Assembly (NCBI RefSeq): GCF_015351245.1
Contig: NZ_JADKSO010000003.1
Location: 186,001-250,000 of the forward strand
Direction: 5' to 3'
Source: Rathayibacter sp. VKM Ac-2879
Lineage (GTDB): Bacteria; Actinomycetota; Actinomycetes; Actinomycetales; Microbacteriaceae
Length of the DNA stretch: 64,000 nt
Shown in pieces: positions 30,373 through 38,865 of this stretch. The position numbers and the translations under genes are program-made. Under the pieces are notes generated by a model, which worked only from the letters and a program-made list of their open reading frames with translations, was not told the origin of the DNA and did not search any database. Every line of letters starts with the position of its first letter. Position 1 is the stretch's first letter.

Positions 30373-30998
30373 TGTTCACCGGAATCGTCGAGGAGATCGG
30401 TGTCGTCACCGCGAGAGAGACGAGCGAGGACGCGATCCGCCTGAGCGTGCGCGGCCCGCTCGCGGTCGAGGGGGCCCAACGCGGCGACTCGATCGCGGTC
30501 TCGGGAGTGTGCCTGACCGTGGTCGAGCACACGGCCGAGGGCTTCACCGCCGACGTGATGGCGCAGACCCTGCGCATGTCGACGCTCGACGAGGTAGCGG
30601 TGGGTGACTCCGTCAACCTCGAGCGCGCGGCGCGACTCGGCGACCGACTGGGCGGACACCTCGTGCAGGGCCACGTCGACGGCACGGCCCAGGTGCTCGA
30701 CGTGCGGCCGGGAGACGCGTGGCGCGTCCTGCGCCTCTCGCTGCCTGCCGAGGCCGCCCCCCTCGTGACCGACAAGGGCTCGATCGCGGTCGACGGCGTC
30801 TCGCTGACCGTCTCGGCGATCAGCGCCCCGGAAGAGCCCGCGCAGTGGTTCGAGGTGTCGCTCATCCCCGAGACTCTCGCGGCCACGACCCTGGGCTCCC
30901 GGACCGTCGGCGAGCTGGTCAACATCGAGACCGACATCCTCGCCCGGCACGTCGAGCGCCTGCTCGCGCTGCGCGGCGCGGCGAAGGCCCGCGCATGA
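30372..30998 (+). CDS. ribE: riboflavin synthase alpha subunit
   Basis: 208 residues made of two similar lumazine-binding barrels, each starting with the MFTGIV or GHLVQGHVDG type motif. MFTGIVEEIG is at residues 1-10; SIAVSGVCLTVVE near 42; LGGHLVQGHVDGTA near 94; SIAVDGVSLTVSAI near 137; NIETDILARHVERLL near 180. It dismutates two 6,7-dimethyl-8-ribityllumazine to riboflavin. Start overlaps the ribD stop, and its own stop overlaps ribBA by 4 nt (ATGA), so the genes are translationally coupled. Confidence 0.95.
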   Translation: MFTGIVEEIGVVTARETSEDAIRLSVRGPLAVEGAQRGDSIAVSGVCLTVVEHTAEGFTADVMAQTLRMSTLDEVAVGDSVNLERAARLGDRLGGHLVQGHVDGTAQVLDVRPGDAWRVLRLSLPAEAAPLVTDKGSIAVDGVSLTVSAISAPEEPAQWFEVSLIPETLAATTLGSRTVGELVNIETDILARHVERLLALRGAAKARA

Positions 30999-32284
30999 GT
31001 CTCGCGGGCATCCCGGAGGCGGTCGAGGCCCTGCGCGCCGGCCGTCCCGTCATCGTCGCCGATGACGAGGGGCGCGAGAACGAGGGCGACGTCATCGTGT
31101 CGGCGCAGCTCGCGAGTCAGGAGACGATCGCGTGGATGGTCAGGCACTCCTCAGGGTTCCTCTGCGCGCCGATGACCAACGAGATCGCCGATCGCCTCGG
31201 GCTCCCGCTGATGGTCGCCGAGAACGAGGACCCGCGAGGCACCGCGTACACCGTGTCGGTCGACGCGGCCGACCGCCACTCCACCGGCATCAGTGCCTCC
31301 GACCGCGCCCACACCCTCCGCGTGCTCGCGGACCCCGATTCGACGCCCGCGAGCCTGCATCGTCCCGGCCACATCCTCCCTCTGCGCGCGGTCGAGGGAG
31401 GGGTCCGGGAGCGCGACGGCCACACCGAGGCTGCGGTCGACCTGATGCGGCTCGCCGGCCTCGTCCCCGTCGGCGTCATCTCCGAGATCGTGGCGGAGGA
31501 CGGCGAGATGATGCGTCTCCCCGGCCTCATCGCGCTCGGCGAGCGAGAGGGCGTGCCGGTCACGACGGTCGCGGCCCTCATCGCCTATCTCGAGGAGCTG
31601 CACGCCGAGGGTGAGCGGCCCGCTGCGGCGCCGAGCGCCGAGAGCCCCCGGGTGGCGTTCGAGGTCGAGACCACCGTGCCGACCACGCACGGGCCGTTCC
31701 GCCTCCGCGCCTACCGCGACCGCCAAACCGGGGCCGATCACGTCGCGATCCTGGCGGGCGAGGTCGCCGCAGGCAGGCCGACGCTCGTGCGTGTCCACTC
31801 CGAGTGCCTGACGGGCGAGGCCTTCGGCTCGCTCAAGTGCGAGTGCGGCCCGCAGCTCGACGCGGCGCTCGACACGATTCAGCGCGACGGTGGAGTCGTG
31901 GTCTACCTTCGCGGGCACGAGGGGCGCGGCATCGGTCTCATCAACAAGCTCCGCGCCTACCGGCTGCAGGAGAACGGGCTCGACACCCTCGACGCCAACC
32001 TCGCGCTCGGCTTGCCCGCCGATGCGCGCGACTACGGCGCGGCGGTCGGGATCCTCGAGGATCTGGGCCTCCACGAGGTGCGCCTTCTCACCAACAACCC
32101 GGAGAAGGTGCGCCAGCTTACCGATCGCGGCATCTCCGTCCTCGAGCGGGTTCCCCTCGTGGTCGGCGTGGGCGCCTTCAACGAGGGCTATCTCGAGACC
32201 AAGCGCGACCGTATGGGACACGACCTCGACGGCCGTCTCGGCCTCGACGACCACGGCACCGTCGGTGCCCTCACGAAGGAGTAG
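30995..32284 (+). CDS. ribBA: bifunctional DHBP synthase / GTP cyclohydrolase II
   Basis: 429 residues. The N-terminal DHBP synthase half (1-205) has [12 protein letters not shown] with metal-binding Glu/Asp, [12 protein letters not shown], and [11 protein letters not shown] near residue 120. The C-terminal GTP cyclohydrolase II half (about 215-425) has [19 protein letters not shown], holding the three zinc Cys, then [11 protein letters not shown] and [13 protein letters not shown]. It supplies both precursors of riboflavin: dihydroxybutanone phosphate from ribulose 5-phosphate, and the pyrimidine from GTP. The stop is followed 2 nt later by ribH. Confidence 0.95.
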   Translation: MSLAGIPEAVEALRAGRPVIVADDEGRENEGDVIVSAQLASQETIAWMVRHSSGFLCAPMTNEIADRLGLPLMVAENEDPRGTAYTVSVDAADRHSTGISASDRAHTLRVLADPDSTPASLHRPGHILPLRAVEGGVRERDGHTEAAVDLMRLAGLVPVGVISEIVAEDGEMMRLPGLIALGEREGVPVTTVAALIAYLEELHAEGERPAAAPSAESPRVAFEVETTVPTTHGPFRLRAYRDRQTGADHVAILAGEVAAGRPTLVRVHSECLTGEAFGSLKCECGPQLDAALDTIQRDGGVVVYLRGHEGRGIGLINKLRAYRLQENGLDTLDANLALGLPADARDYGAAVGILEDLGLHEVRLLTNNPEKVRQLTDRGISVLERVPLVVGVGAFNEGYLETKRDRMGHDLDGRLGLDDHGTVGALTKE

Positions 32285-32286
32285 CA

Positions 32287-32760
32287 ATGGCCGGTAGCGG
32301 CGCCCCCACCACCTCCCCCCTCGACGGCGCCGGCCTGCGGGTCGTGGTCATCGCGGGGACCTGGCACGAGCAGATCAGCGACGGCCTGATCGCGGGCGCA
32401 AGCCGTGCGCTCGACGAGGCCGGAGCCTCCTGGTCGCTGGTGCGCGTGCCCGGCTCGTTCGAGCTGCCCGTCGCCTCCAAGGCCGCGCTCGACGCGGGGG
32501 CCGACGCCGTCGTCGCTCTGGGCGTGATCATCCGCGGCGGCACTCCGCACTTCGAGTACGTCTCCGACGCCGCCACCTCGGGGCTGACGAACGTCTCGAT
32601 CCAGACCGGGAAGCCGGTCGGCTTCGGCGTGCTCACGCTCGACGACGAGCAGCAGGGTCTCGACCGGGCGGGTCTGCCCGGCTCGAAGGAGGACAAGGGC
32701 CGCGAGGCGGCGGAGGCGGCGGTCGCGACCGCGCTGCTCTTGCGGTCGCTGCGCAGCTAG
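32287..32760 (+). CDS. ribH: 6,7-dimethyl-8-ribityllumazine synthase
   Basis: 157 residues. [52 protein letters not shown] with the catalytic His, [16 protein letters not shown] and [12 protein letters not shown] are the standard lumazine synthase motifs. It condenses dihydroxybutanone phosphate with the ribitylamino-pyrimidine and forms icosahedral or pentameric shells. It is the last gene of the FMN-controlled operon. The usual TxxQAxxRAG motif appears in diverged form as [10 protein letters not shown]. Confidence 0.95.
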   Translation: MAGSGAPTTSPLDGAGLRVVVIAGTWHEQISDGLIAGASRALDEAGASWSLVRVPGSFELPVASKAALDAGADAVVALGVIIRGGTPHFEYVSDAATSGLTNVSIQTGKPVGFGVLTLDDEQQGLDRAGLPGSKEDKGREAAEAAVATALLLRSLRS

Positions 32761-32835
32761 GCGGCGATCGAAGCCGACCGGCCGCGGGCGTCCCCCGTGG
32801 TGGGGTCGCCGAGGCCTGAACCTGGGAGAACACGG

Positions 32836-32873
32836 CGTAAAGTGGACGGGTCGTCATGAGCGACCCGTCACTT
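32836..32873 (+). promoter_or_regulatory. promoter with large inverted repeat upstream of MHS transporter
   Basis: TAAAGT (32838-32843) is a candidate -10. Overlapping it, GACGGGTCG (32845-32853) pairs perfectly with CGACCCGTC (32861-32869) across a 7-nt loop, and AAGT/ACTT extends the stem with one bulged G. The dyad sits exactly on the expected transcription start. It could be an operator, or a bidirectional terminator between ribH and the next gene. Confidence 0.4.
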
Positions 32874-32957
32874 CTCCCCCTGCCCCGGCGGCCCGCGACG
32901 CCCGATCGACGCCCCGCCCGCCGGCTCCGGAGAACCCTCGTCCCACGGAGCCTCCCT

Positions 32958-34307
32958 ATGCCCTCCTCGCAGCCCGTCACCGACGCGCCCCCGGCCACAC
33001 CGCAGAACTCTCGTGGCCGGGTGATCCTCGCGAGCCTCATCGGCACCTCGATCGAGTTCTACGACTTCTACGCATACGCGACAGCGGCGGTCCTCGTGTT
33101 CCCGGCGCTGTTCTTCGCCAGCGAAGACGCGACGACCGCGCAACTCGCCTCGTTCGCGGTCTTCGGAGTCGCGTTCATCGCGCGCCCGATCGGCTCGATC
33201 ATCTTCGGGCACTTCGGAGATCGCATCGGTCGCAAAGGCACGCTCGTGGCCTCCCTCCTGACGATGGGCGTCGCGACGTTCCTGATCGGCTGCCTCCCCA
33301 CCGCTCTCACCCCGGGCTGGGAGTTCCTCGCCCCGTTCCTGCTGGTTGTGCTGCGCTTCTGCCAGGGGCTGGGCCTCGGCGGCGAGTGGTCCGGAGCCGC
33401 GCTGCTCGCGACCGAGAACGCCCCGGCGGGCAAGCGCGCCATCTACGGCACCTTCCCCCAGCTGGGCGCGCCGATCGGCTTCATCGTCGCGAACCTGCTG
33501 TTCTTGGTGCTCTCGATCACCATGAGCGACGAGACCTTCGCCGCCTGGGGCTGGCGAGTGCCGTTCCTCGCGAGCGCGGTGCTGGTGGCGGTCGGCCTGT
33601 ACGTGCGCTTCACGCTCGTCGAGACGCCGGCGTTCCAGAAGGTCGTGGAGCAGGGCGAGGTCGCGAGGCTGCCGCTCGCGCGGGTGTTCGTGACCAGCTG
33701 GGCGCCGCTCATCCTGGGGACTTTCATCATGCTGGCGACCTACGTGCTGTTCTACCTGATGACCACGTTCACCCTCACCTACGGCACCGCACCGAACGCG
33801 GGCGCGGTGCCCGGTCTCGGCTATGCCCGCAACGACTTCCTGCTCATGCTGATCGTCGGCGTGGTGTTCTTCGGAGTCTTCACCCTCGTCTCGGGACCGC
33901 TGGCCGAGAAGTTCGGGCGCCGTCGCCTCCTGATCGTTGTCACCTCGGCGATCCTGGCGTTCGGCCTGCTGTTCGTTCCGCTGTTCAGCGGCGGGTTCGT
34001 CGGCGCCATGGCCGTCCTCATCCTCGGCTTCACGCTGATGGGGCTCACCTTCGGACCGATGGGCGCCGTGCTTCCCGAGCTTTTCCCGACCAACGTGCGG
34101 TACACCGGATCGGCGATGTCGTACAACCTGGCGTCGATCCTCGGAGCGGCGGTCGCGCCTATCGTCGCCGTCGCGCTGTGGAAGGCGGCGGGCGGGAGCA
34201 CCGTGCTGGTCGGCCTGTACCTCAGCGCCGCGGCGGTGTTGACGTTGATCGCTCTGATCATCTCGAAGGAGACGCGTCACGTGTCCTACACGGACAACGT
34301 GTCGTAA
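32958..34307 (+). CDS. MHS-family MFS transporter (metabolite:H+ symporter)
   Basis: 449 residues, 12 membrane segments. LIGTSIEFYDFYAYATAAVLVFP near residue 22 and RPIGSIIFGHFGDRIGRKGTLVASLLTMG are the hallmarks of the MHS family (ProP, ShiA, KgtP-like). ARGLGLGGEW-type sequence appears as CQGLGLGGEWSGAALLATENAP. Members take up osmolytes, shikimate, dicarboxylates or citrate with protons; the substrate cannot be fixed. ATG 32958 has CGGAG 7 nt upstream. A strong terminator hairpin follows. Confidence 0.92.
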   Translation: MPSSQPVTDAPPATPQNSRGRVILASLIGTSIEFYDFYAYATAAVLVFPALFFASEDATTAQLASFAVFGVAFIARPIGSIIFGHFGDRIGRKGTLVASLLTMGVATFLIGCLPTALTPGWEFLAPFLLVVLRFCQGLGLGGEWSGAALLATENAPAGKRAIYGTFPQLGAPIGFIVANLLFLVLSITMSDETFAAWGWRVPFLASAVLVAVGLYVRFTLVETPAFQKVVEQGEVARLPLARVFVTSWAPLILGTFIMLATYVLFYLMTTFTLTYGTAPNAGAVPGLGYARNDFLLMLIVGVVFFGVFTLVSGPLAEKFGRRRLLIVVTSAILAFGLLFVPLFSGGFVGAMAVLILGFTLMGLTFGPMGAVLPELFPTNVRYTGSAMSYNLASILGAAVAPIVAVALWKAAGGSTVLVGLYLSAAAVLTLIALIISKETRHVSYTDNVS

Positions 34308-34328
34308 GCGGTTCCGCTGCAGGCAGTG

Positions 34329-34358
34329 ACGGCCCGTCGGGAGTGTCCGGCGGGCCGT
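34329..34358 (+). terminator. terminator hairpin after MHS transporter
   Basis: ACGGCCCG (34329-34336) pairs with CGGGCCGT (34351-34358), with additional CGG/CCG pairing inside the loop. It begins 22 bp after the stop. Confidence 0.65.
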
Positions 34359-34406
34359 CCGCGTCTCCGGGCCGCCGCGGCGGGTTCGCAGCGATGAGGA
34401 GGCACA

Positions 34407-34622
34407 ATGGACGACGGCACGACCACGGCTCTCGCAGGAGCGCTGGAGCCGACGGCCCGATCACCGCGCTCCGCGCGATCGACGGTCTGCGCGTCGAGCT
34501 CGACCGGGCCGAGGCCCGTGCCGGGCGCGGGACGCGAACGTCTCCTGGCCGTCGTTCGTGCTCTGCCTCGGTACCAGCCGGCGGGCGGTCCACACGAAGC
34601 AGGGCATGAGCGAGGAACGAGC
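34407..34622 (+). pseudogene. HTH (cross-over type) regulator pseudogene, two frameshifts
   Basis: A strong GAGGAGG site (34396-34402) precedes ATG 34407, giving MDDGTTTALAGALE. The family sequence then continues in another frame as GADGPITALRAIDGLRVELD-RAEARA and, after a second shift near 34524, in a third frame as VSWPSFVLCLGTSRRAVHTK-QGMSEERA. The last segment is the helix-turn-helix of a small actinobacterial DNA-binding family (SW..I...LG.SRQAVH.KHG) often found beside ABC exporters. The gene is broken at both shifts. The third frame runs directly into the ABC transporter frame. Confidence 0.6.
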
Positions 34623-34623
34623 G

Positions 34624-36438
34624 ATGAGCACCACGACCGACGGCACGCGCGGCAGGAGGCGGCCTGGCCGCGGCAAGGACGACGGGCCTCGTGCCTCCTT
34701 CTCGCAGCTCGTGCCCTACTTGCTCGAGCACAGGGGCATCCTGTCGATCGTCGTGCTGCTCAGCCTGCTCGGCGCCGCGACGAGCCTGGCTCAGCCGCTC
34801 CTCGTCGGCCAGGTCATCACGCGAGTCCAAGACGGGCTCGACCTGGGCCCGCTGGTCTGGGCGCTCGTCGCGCTCGTCGTCGCCTCCGGTCTGATCTCCG
34901 GCTTCGCCCACTACCTCCTGCAGCGCACCGGCGAAGGCATCGTGCTCTCGAGCCGCCGGCGCCTGGTCGCGCGGCTTCTGCGCCTTCCGATCCGCGAGTT
35001 CGACGCTCGGCGCACCGGGGATCTCGTCTCACGAGTGGGATCCGACTCCACGCTACTGCGCGCCGTGCTCACCCAGGGGCTCGTCGACTCCATCGCAGGC
35101 TCCCTGGTGTTCGTCGGCGCACTCGTGGCCATGGCGATCATCGACTGGGTGCTGCTGCTCATCATCGTCCTGGTGGTCTCGGTGGCCCTCGGTCTCGCCC
35201 TCACCCTGGGCCGCGGGATCCGCACCGCCAGCCGCATGGCGCAGGAGAAGGTGGGCGATCTGGCGGCCTCGGTCGAGCGCGCGATCAGCGCCGTCCGCAC
35301 GATCCGCGCGGCGGGGGCCACCGATCGTGAGATCGCCGTGGTCGACCGTCATGCGACGGAGGCATACCACCTCGGCCTCCGCGTCGCCCACGTCTCGGCA
35401 CTGGTCGTCCCCGTCGCCGGCATCGCCCTGCAGGTCGCATTCCTCGCCGTGCTCGGCGTCGGCGGCTACCGGGTCGCCTCCGGAGCCATCGATATCGCCC
35501 AGCTGGTCTCCTTCATCCTCTTCCTGTTCATGATGGTGATGCCGCTGGGCAACTTCATCGGCGCGATCACCTCGGTCAATTCCGCCCTCGGCGCGCTCGG
35601 GCGCATCCAGGAGATCATCGACCTGCCCATCGAGGGCGACGGCGACTCGGCGACGGGCGGATTCGGCGCCGGTGTCACCGACGAGGCGATCGCGTTCGAG
35701 GACGTCGTGTTCTCCTACGACGAGGCCGCCCTGAGCGCCGATCCGGAGGCTCGCGACCGCACCGTCCTGCGTGGGGTCTCGTTCACCGTCCCCCGCGGCA
35801 AGCGCACCGCTCTCGTCGGTCCGTCCGGTGCGGGGAAGAGCACGATCCTCGCGCTGATCGAGCGCTTCTACGATCCCGAGGCCGGCGTCGTCCGCCTCGG
35901 CGGCGTCGACATCGCCGCCATCGATCGTGATGCCCTGCGCGCCCACATCGGCTACGTCGAGCAGGATGCTCCCGTGCTGGCGGGCACGATCCGCGAGAAC
36001 CTCGTGCTCGGACGGCCGGACGCGGACGACACCGAGTGCCTCCGCGTACTCGAGGCCGTCAACCTCACCGAGGTGCTCGAGCGCAACCCGCTGGGCCTGC
36101 ACGCGCCCGTCGGCGAGAGCGGGGTGATGCTCTCGGGAGGCGAGCGCCAACGCCTCGCGATCGGCCGCGCCCTGCTCGCCGCCCCGCCCATCCTGCTGTT
36201 GGACGAGTCGACGTCGAGCCTCGACGGCCTCAACGAGCAGCGCCTGCGCCGTGCGATCGACGCCGTCGCCGAGAACCGCACCCTGCTGGTCATCGCGCAC
36301 CGGCTCTCGACAGTGGTCGACTCCGACCACATCGTCGTCTTGCAGAAGGGCGAGGTCGTCGGAGTCGGCACCCACTCCGAGCTGGTCGAGTCGACTCCGC
36401 TTTACCGCGATCTGGCCAAACACCAGCTCCTCGTCTGA
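34624..36438 (+). CDS. ABC exporter, fused permease and ATPase
   Basis: 604 residues. Six membrane helices in residues 30-320 are followed by an ATPase domain (about 350-600) with Walker A GPSGAGKST near residue 399, Q-loop YVEQDAPVLAGTIRENL, signature LSGGERQRLAIGRALL, Walker B ILLLDESTSSLDG and the H-loop IAHRLSTV. A homodimeric half-transporter of the MsbA/LmrA exporter class; lipid or drug substrate unknown. ATG 34624 has AGGAA 6 nt upstream; ATG 34606 is in frame. Its neighbour, a broken HTH gene, may once have regulated it. Confidence 0.93.
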   Translation: MSTTTDGTRGRRRPGRGKDDGPRASFSQLVPYLLEHRGILSIVVLLSLLGAATSLAQPLLVGQVITRVQDGLDLGPLVWALVALVVASGLISGFAHYLLQRTGEGIVLSSRRRLVARLLRLPIREFDARRTGDLVSRVGSDSTLLRAVLTQGLVDSIAGSLVFVGALVAMAIIDWVLLLIIVLVVSVALGLALTLGRGIRTASRMAQEKVGDLAASVERAISAVRTIRAAGATDREIAVVDRHATEAYHLGLRVAHVSALVVPVAGIALQVAFLAVLGVGGYRVASGAIDIAQLVSFILFLFMMVMPLGNFIGAITSVNSALGALGRIQEIIDLPIEGDGDSATGGFGAGVTDEAIAFEDVVFSYDEAALSADPEARDRTVLRGVSFTVPRGKRTALVGPSGAGKSTILALIERFYDPEAGVVRLGGVDIAAIDRDALRAHIGYVEQDAPVLAGTIRENLVLGRPDADDTECLRVLEAVNLTEVLERNPLGLHAPVGESGVMLSGGERQRLAIGRALLAAPPILLLDESTSSLDGLNEQRLRRAIDAVAENRTLLVIAHRLSTVVDSDHIVVLQKGEVVGVGTHSELVESTPLYRDLAKHQLLV

Positions 36439-36468
36439 GCGGAGGCGTGGGTCGCCGCCGGCCGCGCG

Positions 36469-37207
36469 TCAGCGCGGGGGGAGCCGCAGCGCGCCGTCGA
36501 GTCGGATGACCTCACCGTTGAGCATCGGGTTCTCGACGACGTGCCGCACGAGGGCGGCGAATTCGGCGGGTCGGCCGAGCCGGGTGCGGGGTCGCCGAGC
36601 CCAGCGCCTTCCGCGCCGGCTCGGGAAGAGCGGCGAGGAGGGGCGTGTCGAAGGTGCCCGGAGCGATGCAGACAATGCGCAGGAGGTCCGCGGCGAGCTC
36701 GCGTGCGAGCGGGAGCGTGAGCGCGGCGACCGCTCCTTTCGAGGCCGCGTAGGCGACCTGGCCGATCTGGCCCTCGACGGCGGCGATGGAGGCGGTGGTC
36801 ACGAGCACCCCGCGCTCGCCCTCGATCGGGTCGCGCTCGCGGATCGACGACGCCGCCAGACGGAGCACGTTGACGGTGCCGACCGTGTTGATCCGGAGCA
36901 CACGCTCGAACTCCTCGAGCGGCAGCGGGCCGTCGCGTCCGAGCAGGCGGCCGGGAGTCGCGATCCCCGCGCAACAGACGGCGACCCGCAGATCGCTGAC
37001 GGCGCCGATCGCACGGTCGACCGCCGCCGTGTCGAGCACGTCCCCGACCACGAGGCGTATGCCGTTCGGGAGTCGCGCGGCCTCGATCGCCCCGGGCAGG
37101 TCGAGCACGGTGACGTGGGCGCCGGCCTCGCTGAGCGCGATCGCGGTCGCCGCGCCGAGCCCGGAGGCTCCGCCCGCGACGAGTGCGCCTGCTCCGTCGA
37201 GCCGCAT
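36469..37207 (-). pseudogene. SDR-family dehydrogenase gene with a frameshift
   Basis: From ATG 37207 the frame encodes a type II 3-hydroxyacyl-CoA dehydrogenase-like SDR: ALVAGGASGLGAATAIALSE for NAD binding, CCAGIA, the Ser of [11 protein letters not shown] and YAASK with the catalytic Tyr and Lys, then [16 protein letters not shown]. Near 36590 the family sequence leaves this frame and continues as [20 protein letters not shown] and [17 protein letters not shown], stopping at TGA 36469-36471. The original frame runs 25 codons further with unrelated Arg-rich sequence. The protein is therefore truncated just before the C-terminal dimer/substrate region, or the shift is a sequencing error. 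Confidence 0.7.
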
Positions 37208-37659
37208 CAGGAGCTCGGACTCGGGCGGGGCGAGCCAGAGGGTGAGGGCGTCGCGGTCTCAGCCGCTGCGTCGGTGGTCGGAGCGGCGGGAGTCGGAGCG
37301 GCAGTGGCGAGCGCGGCGGCGGTGCAGTCGGTGAACGTCGCGTCGTACTGGTCGCGGAGGCGTTGCGCCGCTGCCGTCGCCGCCGCGTTCGCGTCCGCGG
37401 GTAGCGTCGGGCGCTCGCCCAGGCCGTACCGCGCGAGGCAGTTGGTGATGAAGCGGGACACGGCCGCACTGTCGATCGAGCCGACATCGTCGGTGGCGGT
37501 GCCGGAAGAGCCCGGTGTCGTGGAGGTGGAGTGCAGCGTGGCGTCGCCGGGCACCTCGGCCGGGGAGGCGACGCATGCCGAGAGGGCGAGCATCACGGTG
37601 GGCGCGAGCATGACGAGGGCGCGGCGGGAGCGACGTCGGCGCCGGAGGCTCTGGGGCAT
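37207..37659 (-). CDS. putative lipoprotein
   Basis: 150 residues. RRRRRSRRALVMLAPTVMLALSAC ends in a lipobox (LSAC), so the mature protein is likely lipid-anchored. The mature part is Thr/Ala/Ser-rich with SRFITNCLARYGLG and YDATFTDCTAAAL, each holding one Cys, and a Pro/Ser tail. No family is recognised. ATG 37659 has GTGAGG 6 nt upstream; ATG 37665 is alternative. Its stop overlaps the start of the SDR gene (TGATG), so the two form an operon. Confidence 0.65.
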   Translation of the reverse strand: MPQSLRRRRRSRRALVMLAPTVMLALSACVASPAEVPGDATLHSTSTTPGSSGTATDDVGSIDSAAVSRFITNCLARYGLGERPTLPADANAAATAAAQRLRDQYDATFTDCTAAALATAAPTPAAPTTDAAAETATPSPSGSPRPSPSS

Positions 37660-38067
37660 GGTCATCCTCACTCTGGGGTGGGGTTGGGGTCGAGGCGCCG
37701 GACGGGGTGCGTCTCGAGACCGGGCAGTGTGGCGGTCGCGGGGCACGGCGCGAGTGGTGGCGCGGGAGGGATTGCTCGCGGGAGGGGATCTGTCGAGGGA
37801 GGAGGGTGCGGTACCGGACGACAGGGTGGTCTTTGGGACAGCATGTCCCTAAGGACAGGGTCCGGCGAGCGTACCGCAGAGCCGCCCTCACGGGGCGCCG
37901 CGGCGCGGATCGTTGCGTCGTGGCGCATCGACGATGCAACCACCGCGCTCCGCGCTCTTCGAGGATCGACCCCTCGGACAGTGCCTGACGAGCGCGACCG
38001 GCCCCCTCGTGCGGGAGCGGTCGCCGCGCCTCGCTTCTCGAGCCAGTCCCTCCGACGCCGTGCTCTC
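37660..38067 (-). other. 408-bp gap with one dyad, no gene seen
   Basis: No reading frame here has recognisable protein content. The clear structure is GGGACA-GCA-TGTCCC at 37835-37849, a perfect 6-bp dyad with a 3-bp spacer, flanked by two CAGGGT copies (37822-37827 and 37856-37861). It lies 176 bp upstream of the lipoprotein start and may be an operator for that transcript. Confidence 0.4.
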
Positions 38068-38862
38068 TCAGGCCAGCGCCCACATGGCCACCGCGCTCGC
38101 GGCGGCGACATTGAGCGAGTCGATCCCGTGCCGCATCGGAATCTGCACCGCGACGTCAGCAGCGGCCAGAGCTTCGGGGGTGAGCCCATCGCCTTCCGTG
38201 CCGAGCACGAGAGCGACCCGGTCGGGGGCACGCGCGGCGAACTCCCGCAGCGGTATCGCCTCGGGGGTGAGCGCCATCGCGGCGATCGAGAAGCCCGCAG
38301 AGTGGAGAAGGCGCGTCGTGCTGTCCCAGTCGCCCACACGGGTCCAGGGCACCTGGAGGACGGTGCCCATGCTGACCCGGATGGCCCGGCGGTAGAACGG
38401 ATCGGAGCAGCGCGGGGTGACGAGCACGGCGTCCGCGCCGATCGCTCCGACCGAGCGGAAGATGGCGCCCACGTTCGTCGGATCGACGACGTCCTCGAGC
38501 ACGACAACTCGTCGCGCGCCGCGGAGGACCTCGGAGGGGTGGGGCAGCTCCGGCCTGTTCATCGCCGCGATGAGTCCGCGGTGCAGCGTGTAGCCGGTGA
38601 GCTCCGCGAGGAGTTCGCCCGGCCCGGTGAACACAGGCACGTCGAGAGCGCCGAGGAGTCGTTCCGCCTCAGCGACGGAGCCGCCGAGTGCGAGCACGGA
38701 GCGCGGCCGGTGCCCAGCCGCCAGAGCCCGTTCCAGTACGAGCCCCGACTCGGCGATGTAGAGCCCGTGCGCGCCGCGCGCGTTCTTGAGGGCGACGTCA
38801 GTGGCGTGCGCGTAGTCGCGCAGCCGGGGGTCCTCGAGCGAGGTGACCTCGATCCGCTCCAT
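38068..38862 (-). CDS. TrmH/SpoU-family RNA 2'-O-methyltransferase
   Basis: 264 residues. An N-terminal substrate-binding region (GLYIAESGLVLERAL, FTGPGELLAELTGY) is followed by the SPOUT knot: VVLEDVVDPTNVGAIFRS (motif 1 with the catalytic Asn/Arg), LVLGTEGDGLT (motif 2) and IPMRHGIDSLNVAAASAVAM (motif 3). It methylates ribose in rRNA or tRNA using S-adenosylmethionine; the target nucleotide is not predictable. It begins 3 nt after the gabD stop, so the two genes are probably one transcript. Confidence 0.93.
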   Translation of the reverse strand: MERIEVTSLEDPRLRDYAHATDVALKNARGAHGLYIAESGLVLERALAAGHRPRSVLALGGSVAEAERLLGALDVPVFTGPGELLAELTGYTLHRGLIAAMNRPELPHPSEVLRGARRVVVLEDVVDPTNVGAIFRSVGAIGADAVLVTPRCSDPFYRRAIRVSMGTVLQVPWTRVGDWDSTTRLLHSAGFSIAAMALTPEAIPLREFAARAPDRVALVLGTEGDGLTPEALAAADVAVQIPMRHGIDSLNVAAASAVAMWALA

Positions 38863-38865
38863 CGC

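Noticed and set aside
33386-34609. 407-codon + frame overlapping the MHS gene end
   Set aside because: The part inside the MHS gene is a shadow. Only its tail (about 34410-34525) is meaningful, as one segment of the broken HTH gene.
37707-37988. 93-codon + frame in the 37.7-38.0 kb gap
   Set aside because: No binding site, no motif, and composition like neighbouring shadow frames.
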